Shown piece after piece: positions 19,727-27,922 of a stretch of 64,000 nt of DNA; positions within the stretch are counted from its first letter, which is position 1; each line of letters opens with the position of its first letter. The position numbers were made by a program, and so were the translations under genes. The notes under the pieces are model-generated. The model made no database searches and was not told the DNA's origin. It saw only the letters and a list, made by a program, of their open reading frames with translations. Origin of the DNA: Cantharellus purpuraceus (taxonomy: Eukaryota; Basidiomycota; Agaricomycetes; Cantharellales; Hydnaceae); assembly GCA_025174535.1 (NCBI GenBank), contig JALBUN010000045.1, positions 1,736,001 through 1,800,000 of the forward strand, given 5' to 3'.

Positions 19727-20869
19727 ATGAATGACATGGATGATGTAAAAAAAGTAGTATATAACAAGCTTGGACCAATACCAGTATTTTTCTTTCTTGT
19801 GGTATTGTTTTCAGTTGAAGAACATTCTACACCTTATAGAGAGATAGAAAAAGGCTTGTTAGTACTATATCATCTACTCAAAGGTCCTACTTATGAAGAA
19901 ATAGGAAATTTCATGCCATCAAGTAGCTTTTATGATGTTCATAAGGAATTTTATGGTCGTCTGCATCATCTTAACTTTGATCTAGATAAACAAGTTACTG
20001 ATTCACTGCATACAATGTTCTCAAATATAATAATAAGGATATTATCAGCTCTTATAAAGAATCCTCCAAAAATGGAATCAGTGACATTACTTCTTGATGG
20101 TCATGATACAAGAGGAATTTTGATTGGATCGGCATCTGAAGAGGGGTACTCACATAAATTTAAAAAGGCAGGATTTCGTACTCAAGTATGCATTGACATT
20201 AATCAAATGGTTCTATTCACCTCACCTTCATTGGCATGTAAACTAAATCCTGATGCAAAAATGTTTGTAGAGATGGCTGTATGGAATAAAATAGATAAGA
20301 TTGATCAGATAGGCTTTGATGGAGCTTATCCATCTGCTATTCCAGAAGTAGTAAAGGCAAGTATATTAAAGCCTAAGAACTTCTTTTATCCTTTTCTGAA
20401 GCCAAAAAATGTTGAACTTAAACCTGAAGAAAAGATTTTTAATAAGAAGTTTGGTGCCTTTCGTTCAACAGTAGAAGCATTCTTTGGAGGGTTTGCAATA
20501 TTGTTTGAAAAATTTGATAATAAGAGATCTATTAGAACTACAAATCCTGCTGTCTTTAATCTGGAATTAAAGGTAGCATGTCTATTATGGAATATTAAGA
20601 AATTTGTAGAACTACGTAAGATCAAACCATCTCCTTATCATGAAAAATGGTGTGAACAATATTTTGATTACCCTGAGGAAGAGGACCCAGATATTGAGCC
20701 ACCCAGATCATTACTGGAAAGAGCAGAAGATGTTGACAAGATGACTCAATCTCAACAACGACTATTAGAAAGATGTGAGTATGATGTGGAGATGCATTAT
20801 GAGACTGAAAATGAAGTAGAACAAATAATAAGGCAAAGAAAAAGGAAAGTACGTAGAATATTTAGTTAA
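19727..20869 (+). CDS. PIF/Harbinger-like DDE transposase (DDE_Tnp_4 type), intact copy
   Basis: Cuts and joins the ends of the element. The frame opens at 19658 without an ATG; I take ATG 19727 (MNDMDDVKKVVYN), giving 380 aa. An N-terminal helix-turn-helix-like region (YREIEKGLLVLYHLL...YEEIGNFM) is followed by the catalytic core: D124 in VTLLLDGHD, D198 in IDQIGFDGAY, and E250 in GAFRSTVEAFFG. Between them lies RTQVCIDINQMVLFTSPS, like fungal DDE_Tnp_4 proteins of Mucoromycota and Basidiomycota. The C-terminal part has a conserved LLWNIKKFV and a charged linker NEVEQIIRQRKRK. The frame then ends at RRIFS, while a chromodomain opens one base over at 20835. The TAA duplication at the ends of the element fits the family. 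Confidence 0.85.
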   Translation: MNDMDDVKKVVYNKLGPIPVFFFLVVLFSVEEHSTPYREIEKGLLVLYHLLKGPTYEEIGNFMPSSSFYDVHKEFYGRLHHLNFDLDKQVTDSLHTMFSNIIIRILSALIKNPPKMESVTLLLDGHDTRGILIGSASEEGYSHKFKKAGFRTQVCIDINQMVLFTSPSLACKLNPDAKMFVEMAVWNKIDKIDQIGFDGAYPSAIPEVVKASILKPKNFFYPFLKPKNVELKPEEKIFNKKFGAFRSTVEAFFGGFAILFEKFDNKRSIRTTNPAVFNLELKVACLLWNIKKFVELRKIKPSPYHEKWCEQYFDYPEEEDPDIEPPRSLLERAEDVDKMTQSQQRLLERCEYDVEMHYETENEVEQIIRQRKRKVRRIFS

Positions 20870-20996
20870 ATGGAAATGTTATGCAGAGAAAACTTGGGAA
20901 GCAACATCAAGCTTTAAATCTACAGAATGTATTAAAGAGTATTGGAAAGACAATAGTAATAGTATTATTGTATACCTATGCTACATTCAACTGTAA
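20835..20996 (+). CDS. Chromodomain C-terminal extension of the transposase, +1 frame
   Basis: Directly after the transposase linker (NEVEQII, typical of a chromodomain first strand), the +1 frame reads KEKGKYVEYLVKWKCYAEKTWEA and continues to KSTECIKEYWKD, ending at TAA 20994-20996. The aromatic/WK...W pattern is a chromodomain. A one-base forward shift in the A/G-rich stretch 20835-20850 would fuse it to the transposase. Unit 1 has the same arrangement, so either shifting is programmed or the break is older than the duplication. Chromodomains are known to target chromovirus integrases to chromatin. Confidence 0.75.
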   Translation, partial: KEKGKYVEYLVKWKCYAEKTWEATSSFKSTECIKEYWKDNSNSIIVYLCYIQL

Positions 20997-21051
20997 ATTT
21001 TTTTCCCAGAATAAAATTGAATATTTGTATGTTTTATACTTATAGGTATCT

Positions 21052-21549
21052 ATGGAGACTGATCCATTACTGAAACAGCGTCTCAATCAACAGTTTTACC
21101 AAAAGCCTTTTCACAGCAATCCACACCGGCTAGCTAATTGTACAACGTGTGACTGGTACCCCTTTGGGCAGTATCTGGACCGTTCATATGCTGAAGGTGA
21201 AGTGTTCCAGCTTTCAAAGTATCCTCATATCAAATATGTATTTCTTGGTCTACAACCTGATAAAATAGGCTATAATGAAAGTGATCCTATTTTTGTAGCA
21301 GAATTTGTAGGTTTTCTGAATAAAACCAACAGATTTGTAAGTGGTTCTGATCCAACCTCTGGATATGCACACATTATAACCACACATGTGAATCAGGCGT
21401 TTGTTAGACAGCCAGGCCCAGATATAAATAGGCAGAAACTATATCTTGGCCGTACAGTGCACATGATCTACATAACTAGTATTGGTATACTATTGGCTTT
21501 GCTGTGTTGGACAGTGTCCAGACATACCAATGAAGATAAGAATTCATAA
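21052..21549 (+). CDS. 165-aa C-terminally anchored protein, unit 2
   Basis: Same protein as at 13217-13714, with CTTCDWYPFGQYLDRSY and the single hydrophobic helix MIYITSIGILLALLCWTV near the end. Confidence 0.65.
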   Translation: METDPLLKQRLNQQFYQKPFHSNPHRLANCTTCDWYPFGQYLDRSYAEGEVFQLSKYPHIKYVFLGLQPDKIGYNESDPIFVAEFVGFLNKTNRFVSGSDPTSGYAHIITTHVNQAFVRQPGPDINRQKLYLGRTVHMIYITSIGILLALLCWTVSRHTNEDKNS

Positions 21550-21628
21550 TGGCATGTCTAAATCTATGGAGAAAGAAGCTTGTTGATGATATAAGGTGAT
21601 GATTTTTGTTTTTAAAATGACCTCCCTA

Positions 21629-22193
21629 GACGCTTGTTCGGAATCATGTCAGTATACAATATTCTGATGTATAGGAGATATACATCAGGATTTCAATGAT
21701 ACATAAAGCCAGGGAGTTACAATTTGGATATCTTAAAAGATTTCGGATGTGTGAAATTTTCATAAATATAAACATATATTCTATATTTTAATAAACTTTA
21801 AAAGATAAGATATTTGGTTGAGATGAACATAATCATTTACATGGATATAATAGGAATGTATGTATTAATATAATTGGTATTATATAGGGTATTTAGATAT
21901 ACAAATACCAGGTGGGGACTAAAGATAGTTCAAATTATGTTACAAGTATTGTATAAGAAAGAATCAATGATATTTGGATGTTCCTTCAAGAGAGTTGCCA
22001 CCACTAAATGGGGAAAAAACAATTATTTTTGAGAATTATGCCAAAATATCACAATATGTTTTAATCTAGTATATTGTGTAAAATTTGAGAATCATGTTGA
22101 AATATGAAAATAAGTTTGAATTGAAGTGTATTGTATAAAATTTGAGGAAAATAGGTTGTACATATGTATTTGTTGTATTTCTGAATAAGCGTC
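21629..22193 (+). repeat. Terminal direct repeat, copy 3 (565 bp)
   Basis: Right outer copy. It has one private substitution (TTTCGGATG for TTTTGGATG near 21740). Flanked by CTA and TAA. Confidence 0.9.
22179..22193 (-). repeat. Right terminal inverted repeat
   Basis: Complement reads GACGCTTATTCAGAA. Followed by TAA and the continuation of the LTR-C target. Confidence 0.8.
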
Positions 22194-22394
22194 TAAGTCT
22201 GATCCTAACTCTCTAAGTTGTACTCCGTCTCCGAAATCTGGGACACCGGTATTAGTGAGGGTGCAGCACATAAGCTGAAGCCAAGTCCGTCCCGACCCCC
22301 ACGACGTGCTCCGACTCTGACCCAACCTCCGACCCAACTTCCGACCTGAACTCCGACCCAATCTCCAACCCCCAATCGGACCTAGTGCATAACA
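22194..22394 (+). repeat. LTR-C, right half
   Basis: Continues the LTR-C copy broken at 5963, starting with the duplicated TAA, and ends GTGCATAACA. Confidence 0.9.
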
Positions 22395-22819
22395 AGTTAC
22401 TAGTGTGTACTGCCTTTGCAGAGCATTAGGATCTTGAACTCATGTGAAGCAGTTGCTAGACTACTTCACACATTGCTGTTACCTGCTTCAGAGCACCACT
22501 GGTTGGACAGTTGGATTCATCCACCTACTTCCTCTAGCCTCTAAGTGCATTTCCCTCTTTTTGGAATATCTGGACCCCTAAGTGTCCGTGAACTCTAGAC
22601 TCTGGAAGTCTTATTCATTCCCTACTGCTAAGAAACATATTACCTTCCTGCGTATCGTCTGCATTGACCATTACAACAGATTGTAACCAAAGTACAAACA
22701 TTAAATCATTTCTGGAGTTGTGCTGCAGTAGGATTTGGTATTCTTCTCAGCTGTTCATTCACAGAATTGTGGTGATTTAGAGTTTGCCCTAACACCATAA
22801 TTTTGCAGGTTCCAAAACA
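22395..22819 (+). repeat. LTR-B 3' fragment
   Basis: Matches the last third of LTR-B (GTTACTAGTGTGTACTGCC to GGTTCCAAAACA). Confidence 0.85.
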
Positions 22820-22886
22820 GTAACACCTCACCAGAGTAATCCAAAATATGTATTTAAGTCACACTACTGGGGACTTTATTCCCCAG
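22820..22886 (+). repeat. LTR-C remnant
   Basis: A short, diverged piece of the LTR-C middle ending in CTTTATTCCCCAG. Confidence 0.6.
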
Positions 22887-23409
22887 TGTTATGACTATAT
22901 TCATTAACGCCCAGATCCCCATCCAATCCACTCAGATCCCCATGCACATGAAATCTATACTCCATTTGGGAACCATCACATCTCCATTAGTCTGTCCGAT
23001 TGTCACCGTCAATCTCACTCATCCGCCTCTGGTTCCAAATTGATGTATCAGCATCACTATAGGAACCTGGACATCCATCCCCATTGGACTCAGACATATT
23101 CACATAAGGCCATCAGCCTCAGAGACCCATCACCGGAGTAATTATTATTAGATTTCAAATATGTATTTAAGTTGCCTGACTGGGGACCTCATTCCCCAGT
23201 TTGAATATCAAATCATGCCTAGCTCCTAAGTCTGATCTGAACTGTCTAAGTTGTACTCCATCTCTGAAATCTCGGACAAAGGTATTAGTGAGGGTGCAGC
23301 ATATAAGCTGAAGCCAAGTCCATTCTGACCCCCATGACACACCCCAATCCCCGCTCCAACTCCAACCCAAACTCTGACCCAAACCCCCAATTGGACCTAG
23401 TGCGTAACA
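22887..23409 (+). repeat. LTR-C (5' LTR of Gyp-2)
   Basis: TGTTATGACTATATTC...GTGCGTAACA, 33 bp before the Gag ATG. Confidence 0.8.
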
Positions 23410-23441
23410 GTATATTCAAACTGCCATACTCACTCCTACCA

Positions 23442-24507
23442 ATGCCACAATCCACCGCTAATTCTGAACATGCATGAACCATTGAGGTGCCTGCTCCCAG
23501 CATCGACACCATCCCCAAGGTCATCAAAGAACTGATGGGCCACATAGAGACTGTCAATGAAGAGGACAATAATCCACCCTCTCTGAATCTGGTGCAAGCC
23601 ATCTCCCTGTTTGCCAGTAGCATCCATACCCCACAAGCTCCTAAGTCCTGGACCAAGGTCCAGGAACCCAACCCATTCAACAGTTCCAATCCACACAAGC
23701 TCCAACCATTCTTGATGCAATGTCAGTTGAATTTCCATGACCGCCCCGACACATTCACATCCGATTGGGCAAAGGTCACCTTCATCATGTCCTATCTCAA
23801 GGGCACCGCACTGGACTGCTTCGAGCCAGCACTCATGGATGACTCTGATGACCTGATATGGTCAGAAGACTACTCCAACTTCATCTCTGAACTTCGGACC
23901 AATTTCAGTCCTTACAACCCCAAGACCAATGCCGAGAATGAACTCGATTGACTTCGGATGAAGGAAAATCACAAATTGCAAAATACATTGTGAGTTTCCA
24001 GCAGCTACCCCCGAAAGTCCAATGGGGCGATGCCACACTCCGACACCAATTTTATGTTAGTCTCCCATCCCGCATCAAGGATGAGATATCATGTGTCAGT
24101 AAGCCGGATACTTTGGTAAACCTTCACAAGCTCACCCAATCCATCAATGCCCATTATTGGGAACGTCAATCTGAGGTCTCCTGCAAAAATTCAGCTAACA
24201 ACAAATTGGACAAATCATCAGACAAGACCCCAAAGTCCAACAAGGGGTCCGATAAGAAGACCACCACCAACTCAGGCCAGAAGTCAAACACTGGTAACAC
24301 TGCCACTTCCAGTTCCAGTCAGAACAACTCCGGAACCGGCAATAGCTTTGGAGCTTGCAAGAGCGCTCTGGACCTCTCCACCAAGCTGGGAAAAGATGGA
24401 AAACTTACCCAGCAGGAACACCAGCATCGCATGGACAACAACCTCTGTCTGTTCTGTGGAAAACCTGGCCACCAAGCCAAGGAGTGCAACAAGGCAACCT
24501 TGTCTGC
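23442..24507 (+). pseudogene. Gyp-2 Gag
   Basis: Starts MPQSTANSEHA with a TGA at 23475. The main part reads IKELMGHIETV, then the capsid-like KLQPFLMQCQLNFHDRPDTF and KGTALDCFEPAL, a TGA at 23952-23954 and a frame change just after it. The second frame has KIAKYIVSFQQLP-like sequence, a Ser/Asn-rich linker, and a CCHC zinc knuckle LCLFCGKPGHQAKECNKA. It is interrupted at 24507 by LTR-D, and continues AAKAKGCAANATTDQKK from 25904. Confidence 0.8.
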
Positions 24508-24713
24508 TGACGAGCCAGGATGCATCGAGGACGCATATCAAACCACTCTGACAGTCCAACTCCGCCAGCGTCTTTTCGTATCAACTTTTAAATAGCGCTG
24601 CAACTCCCTCTCCACCTCAGTCTCTAATTCTAGCCATCAATCGTCACTCGTGTTTCATCGCCATCGATCATTATCAGCCTTCTATTCACACTGATCCTTT
24701 CATCATCATTCAC

Positions 24714-25043
24714 ATGACTTCCCATTCTATTCCCCTCTCCAACATCGCTTCTAATAATATGTCACACTGGTCTCTGGACACAGAGGACTATCAAAAATAT
24801 GCCGAGCTCCACGGGCATGTTAAGCCACCTCCACATGTCAAAATACTTCCAAAACTCTTTCAACGTCCAAGATCCCCACCATGTCTCTCTTATGCCATTG
24901 GCGATCCCATATTCTTTCACAATTCCGTTGAACCATATACATTCCTTGACATTTCGCCTCTATATCGTAACATGGATAGAAGAGTCGAACATGAGGTAGA
25001 ATTTCAGTTGCCATTGCTGACCTATCCTCCCACTTCAATCTGA
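24714..25043 (+). CDS. LTR-D internal ORF (IGDP family), truncated copy
   Basis: 109 aa starting MTSHSIPLSNIASNNMSHWS. The core reads VKPPPHVKILPKLF, then SYAIGDPIFFHNSVEPYTFLDIS. The longer minus-strand copy (60066-60500, 144 aa) agrees closely. The same WSxD...PPPxV...IGDPxF...N...PYxF pattern is in the ORF behind the Gyp-1 integrase (31918), so these are homologues. No known domain recognised; no signal peptide or membrane segment. Function unknown. Confidence 0.6.
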   Translation: MTSHSIPLSNIASNNMSHWSLDTEDYQKYAELHGHVKPPPHVKILPKLFQRPRSPPCLSYAIGDPIFFHNSVEPYTFLDISPLYRNMDRRVEHEVEFQLPLLTYPPTSI

Positions 25044-25456
25044 CTCAGGTTACATCGTGTCAGGCAAAGGGACCGAATACTCTTGGAACGGGATATGGAG
25101 ACGGATCACTAAGACAATAAGGAGTATTTGTTGTGGATGCTGACTGAAGTCCTCATGTGACTCAGGGTCAATTTACCTTCGGAGCTGTAGGGAAGATGGT
25201 ATTGGTGGATGTTTCTATTGTTCTTTTATATGACTCACCCCTGTTTCATCTTTTAATTCATTCATACATGACTTACTCATCCTTGTTCTATTTTTGGTTC
25301 TTTTATTATTCATCACCCCCTATTCTTACAAAGATTACCCCTATCTGTCGTTTCATTTCTCCATGATTTCCCCATTAGTAGTTCAACTTCACACACTTTG
25401 TCAGCTGGCTCACATCATTTGCTCCTCATATTGTGTCGTTGTGCCCTGGGGATTTG

Positions 25457-25466
25457 TATATAAAAG
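25457..25466 (+). promoter_or_regulatory. LTR-D TATA box
   Basis: TATATAAAAG, conserved in the copies at 8734-8744, 46210 and (inverted) 59725. A standard U3/R promoter position. Confidence 0.65.
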
Positions 25467-25903
25467 GGCACTAGTTTTCGCCTTTGGAAGAAATCAACAA
25501 GTTTTCAGCCAACGCTCTAAAGTCAAAGTCCACGCTCTAAGTCTACGCTCTATGCTCTACATCACAATCCATCATCTCTACACTGAGGTAAAACACCTTG
25601 GTTCAACGATCAGATTTCCCTCCACCACCGAGAGGTTGCTTCTCTTGAAACCAGCTTTCACATACCTCCCAACCGGGCTCCGCATTGTCATCCAGTCACA
25701 GAGCACGATCAGCCATCGGGACCGACCTTTTGCTCCTATCCCCATCCAACCACAGAGCACTATTCCACTTCCCTGTTACTCAGTGCCGCCCCTACCCCTG
25801 ATTGATCTTTGGAGTGCTGAACAACTGCGTTACACACCGTCTGTTTGCTAGGACCGTTGCATGCAGGCTTATAGGATCTATTCCATAAGCGAACCAACAC
25901 TGC

Positions 25904-26423
25904 AGCAAAGGCAAAGGGCTGTGCTGCCAATGCCACAACAGACCAAAAAAAATAGTAAGCAGTCCTATAGCCTCCATACAGGCTGAGGGCTGCGTTGGTA
26001 CTCCCTGTATGACAAACAAGGTCCCCCTGAACGCATCCACTCTTTCCCACTCCGACTCCCTCACCCTCCTCATCTACTCTGACTCCATTCCTGATACCGC
26101 TATCCAAGCATTAATTGACTTCAGTTCTACTCATTGTTTCCTTGATTCCTCTTTTTCTGATTTACATAAACTCCATACATACACCATAACTCCGATATCG
26201 CTCCAATTATTTGATGGCACTACTAATGCTGTTATTTCACAAGCTATAGATCTGTCTATCTGTTTTTCTGTCGGAGAAATCCAGAACCTTACATTCTATG
26301 TTACTCCGCTTGACTCCAGCTGTTCTGTGGTTCTCAGACATAATTGGCTCACCCGCTACAATCCGTTGATTGACTGGGCATTGGGCCATATCACATTCCA
26401 TTCCCCAGTGCAGGCTGTGTCAT
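25904..26423 (+). pseudogene. Gyp-2 Gag end and protease
   Basis: After the LTR-D insertion the end of Gag is followed by a retropepsin-like segment: ALIDFSSTHCFLDSSFSDL, where the active-site DSGST has become DFSST, then LTFYVTPLDSSC and LRHNWLTRYNPLIDWALG. It is inactive as it stands. Cut at 26423 by Gyp-1. Confidence 0.75.
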
Positions 26424-26785
26424 TGTCAGGGTTCAAATAAGTCATATTCTATTTTTAGTATTTTCTCTTGACACCCCTATCAGCGCAGCCTGTCAGGGTG
26501 CGTCTCCCCTATTTCATTGCCCCTATCACTTCCCCTATCTTTCCTCCCCTCTCTTGGTTCTCCTATCCGTCTCCATCATTTAGTATAAAGACTCACCTTG
26601 GTGCAGTGTGATCCCCTCAGCTTGATCTCTGAGGATATCCGCTGTACCAGGTAAGTCCCATGTATTTATCAGAAACAGCTGTATAGACTGAGGATATCCG
26701 CTGTACCAGCTGGCATTATTTCTTATCGGCTCTCACTTATTGAGTATCTTGTTGTTGTGGCCTCGTCATCAGCGTTGCCCTCACA
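26424..26785 (+). repeat. Gyp-1 5' LTR (LTR-A)
   Basis: TGTCAGGGTTCAAA...GCCCTCACA. Contains TAGTATAAAGAC near 26580 (TATA-like) and a repeated GAGGATATCCGCTGTACCAG. Confidence 0.92.
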
Positions 26786-26853
26786 GAAGATCAAGCTCAT
26801 AAGACGACCCACCACCTCATAACACTTTCCCTATTAACTACTTCACTGATACC

Positions 26854-27918
26854 ATGACCGATCAGCTCCAGCAGCTGCAACTCCAGAACCAGCACCTTCA
26901 AAGCCAGTTCGCCAATGTCCAGAACAACCTAGCAGATGCTGCCACTGCTGCCGCCATCGCTGCAGCACAGACCATCTCTCAGACCACCTCATTTCCCACA
27001 CCTTCTCCTACATCGTCATCCGTTCGCCCAATAAGGGCAGCTGAACCAGCCAAATTCAATGGAGATCGTGCAGAGACGGAAGGTTTCATTCGCTCTATCA
27101 GGCTTGCCATTGCAGTCCAGCCTACATCTTTCCCAGATGAGCGGACCAAGATCCTCTATGCCCTCTCTTTTATGACAGGAGGTTCTGCTGAAGTATGGGC
27201 GCACAATGAGACACAGGCAGTCATTGACAGGACCTCACCGCTCTCCACCTTGGAGGAATTCATTAAGCAGGTGGAGAACGCTTTTGGGGACCCTGACCGC
27301 TCTCGAACAGCACGAACAAAGCTACACGATCTTAGGATGACACCTGGCATGTCAGCGGATGAATACACGGCACAGTTTGAGATACTAGCAGGAAGGACTG
27401 GGTTTAATGATGCAGCACTGGAAGATGCCTATGCCCGAGGGCTCCCTGCAATGATTCTTGACAAGATCCATGCACAGCCATCCCTCCCATCCGATCTCAA
27501 GGCATGGAAGGAAGCGGCCTGTCAAATTGACCGCAACCACCGTCGTCTTCTAGAAGTGAGACGTGCTCAGACTTCCCTCACTCCTGCCCGCTCTACCCCA
27601 TCCCGCCCTCACAGCACTCCGGTCATCTCTGTACCAACTACCTTGGCAACCTCTAATGGTGCTGCACCTATGGATATTGACTCCAACCGCCATCGCATTG
27701 AGACTCGGACGTGCTATAACTGTGGAAAGCGTGGCCATATATCCCCAGCATGCCCTGAACCACGCAAGGAACGTATCCGAGCTGATCTCACACAAACAGC
27801 AATTGCAGGCATGATATCAGAGTCAGTAGCAGCTGCACTGAAGGCCAAGGAAGAAGCGCAGAAGGCAGTAATTCCAAAGCAAGAGGAGAAGCAGGATTTT
27901 CAGGCCAGTCAGCAGTGA
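26854..27918 (+). CDS. Gyp-1 Gag
   Basis: 354 aa, intact: MTDQLQQLQLQNQHLQSQ coiled-coil start, an Ala-rich linker, then the Ty3-type capsid region PAKFNGDRAETEGFIRSIRL, FMTGGSAEVWA, FGDPDRSRTARTKLHDL. A CCHC knuckle CYNCGKRGHISPACPEP lies near residue 288. It forms the virus-like particle and binds genomic RNA. The stop TGA overlaps the opening of the next frame, and an ATG (27923) follows within a few bases. Confidence 0.9.
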   Translation: MTDQLQQLQLQNQHLQSQFANVQNNLADAATAAAIAAAQTISQTTSFPTPSPTSSSVRPIRAAEPAKFNGDRAETEGFIRSIRLAIAVQPTSFPDERTKILYALSFMTGGSAEVWAHNETQAVIDRTSPLSTLEEFIKQVENAFGDPDRSRTARTKLHDLRMTPGMSADEYTAQFEILAGRTGFNDAALEDAYARGLPAMILDKIHAQPSLPSDLKAWKEAACQIDRNHRRLLEVRRAQTSLTPARSTPSRPHSTPVISVPTTLATSNGAAPMDIDSNRHRIETRTCYNCGKRGHISPACPEPRKERIRADLTQTAIAGMISESVAAALKAKEEAQKAVIPKQEEKQDFQASQQ

Positions 27919-27922
27919 AGAG

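Larger units (their letters stand above)
5964..22193 (+). mobile_element. Composite PIF/Harbinger-like DNA transposon, 16.2 kb
   Basis: The element sits in an LTR-C copy between TAA duplications (5961-5963, 22194-22196). Its ends are inverted repeats: GACGCTTGTTCGGAA at the left, and the complement of TTTCTGAATAAGCGTC at the right (12 of 15 positions agree). Inside are three near-identical 0.56-kb direct repeats (5964-6527, 13794-14358, 21629-22193) separating two near-identical units (6528-13793, 14359-21628). Each unit carries a coiled-coil protein, a 256-aa protein, two small proteins, an antisense 216-aa protein, a DDE transposase with a chromodomain, and a C-terminally anchored 165-aa protein. 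TWA target duplications and this DDE type are known for PIF/Harbinger. It is visibly much richer in A+T than its surroundings. Confidence 0.85.
24508..25899 (+). mobile_element. Solo LTR-D carrying an ORF
   Basis: Starts TGACGAGCCAGG, ends GAACCAACA, flanked by CTGC duplications (24504-24507, 25900-25903). Removing it restores the Gag frame (LSAAKAKG). 1392 bp. It contains an ORF (24714) behind a TATA-like TTTTAAATAG (24586) and a second promoter (25457). The minus copy at 57833-60706 has the same ends and its own 4-bp duplication (CCGC), so the full 1.4 kb is the mobile unit. Confidence 0.8.

Noticed and set aside
5964..22193. Starship, Helitron or Maverick element
   Set aside because: No tyrosine recombinase, Rep-helicase, DNA polymerase B or capsid genes; the DDE transposase and TAA duplication fit PIF/Harbinger.
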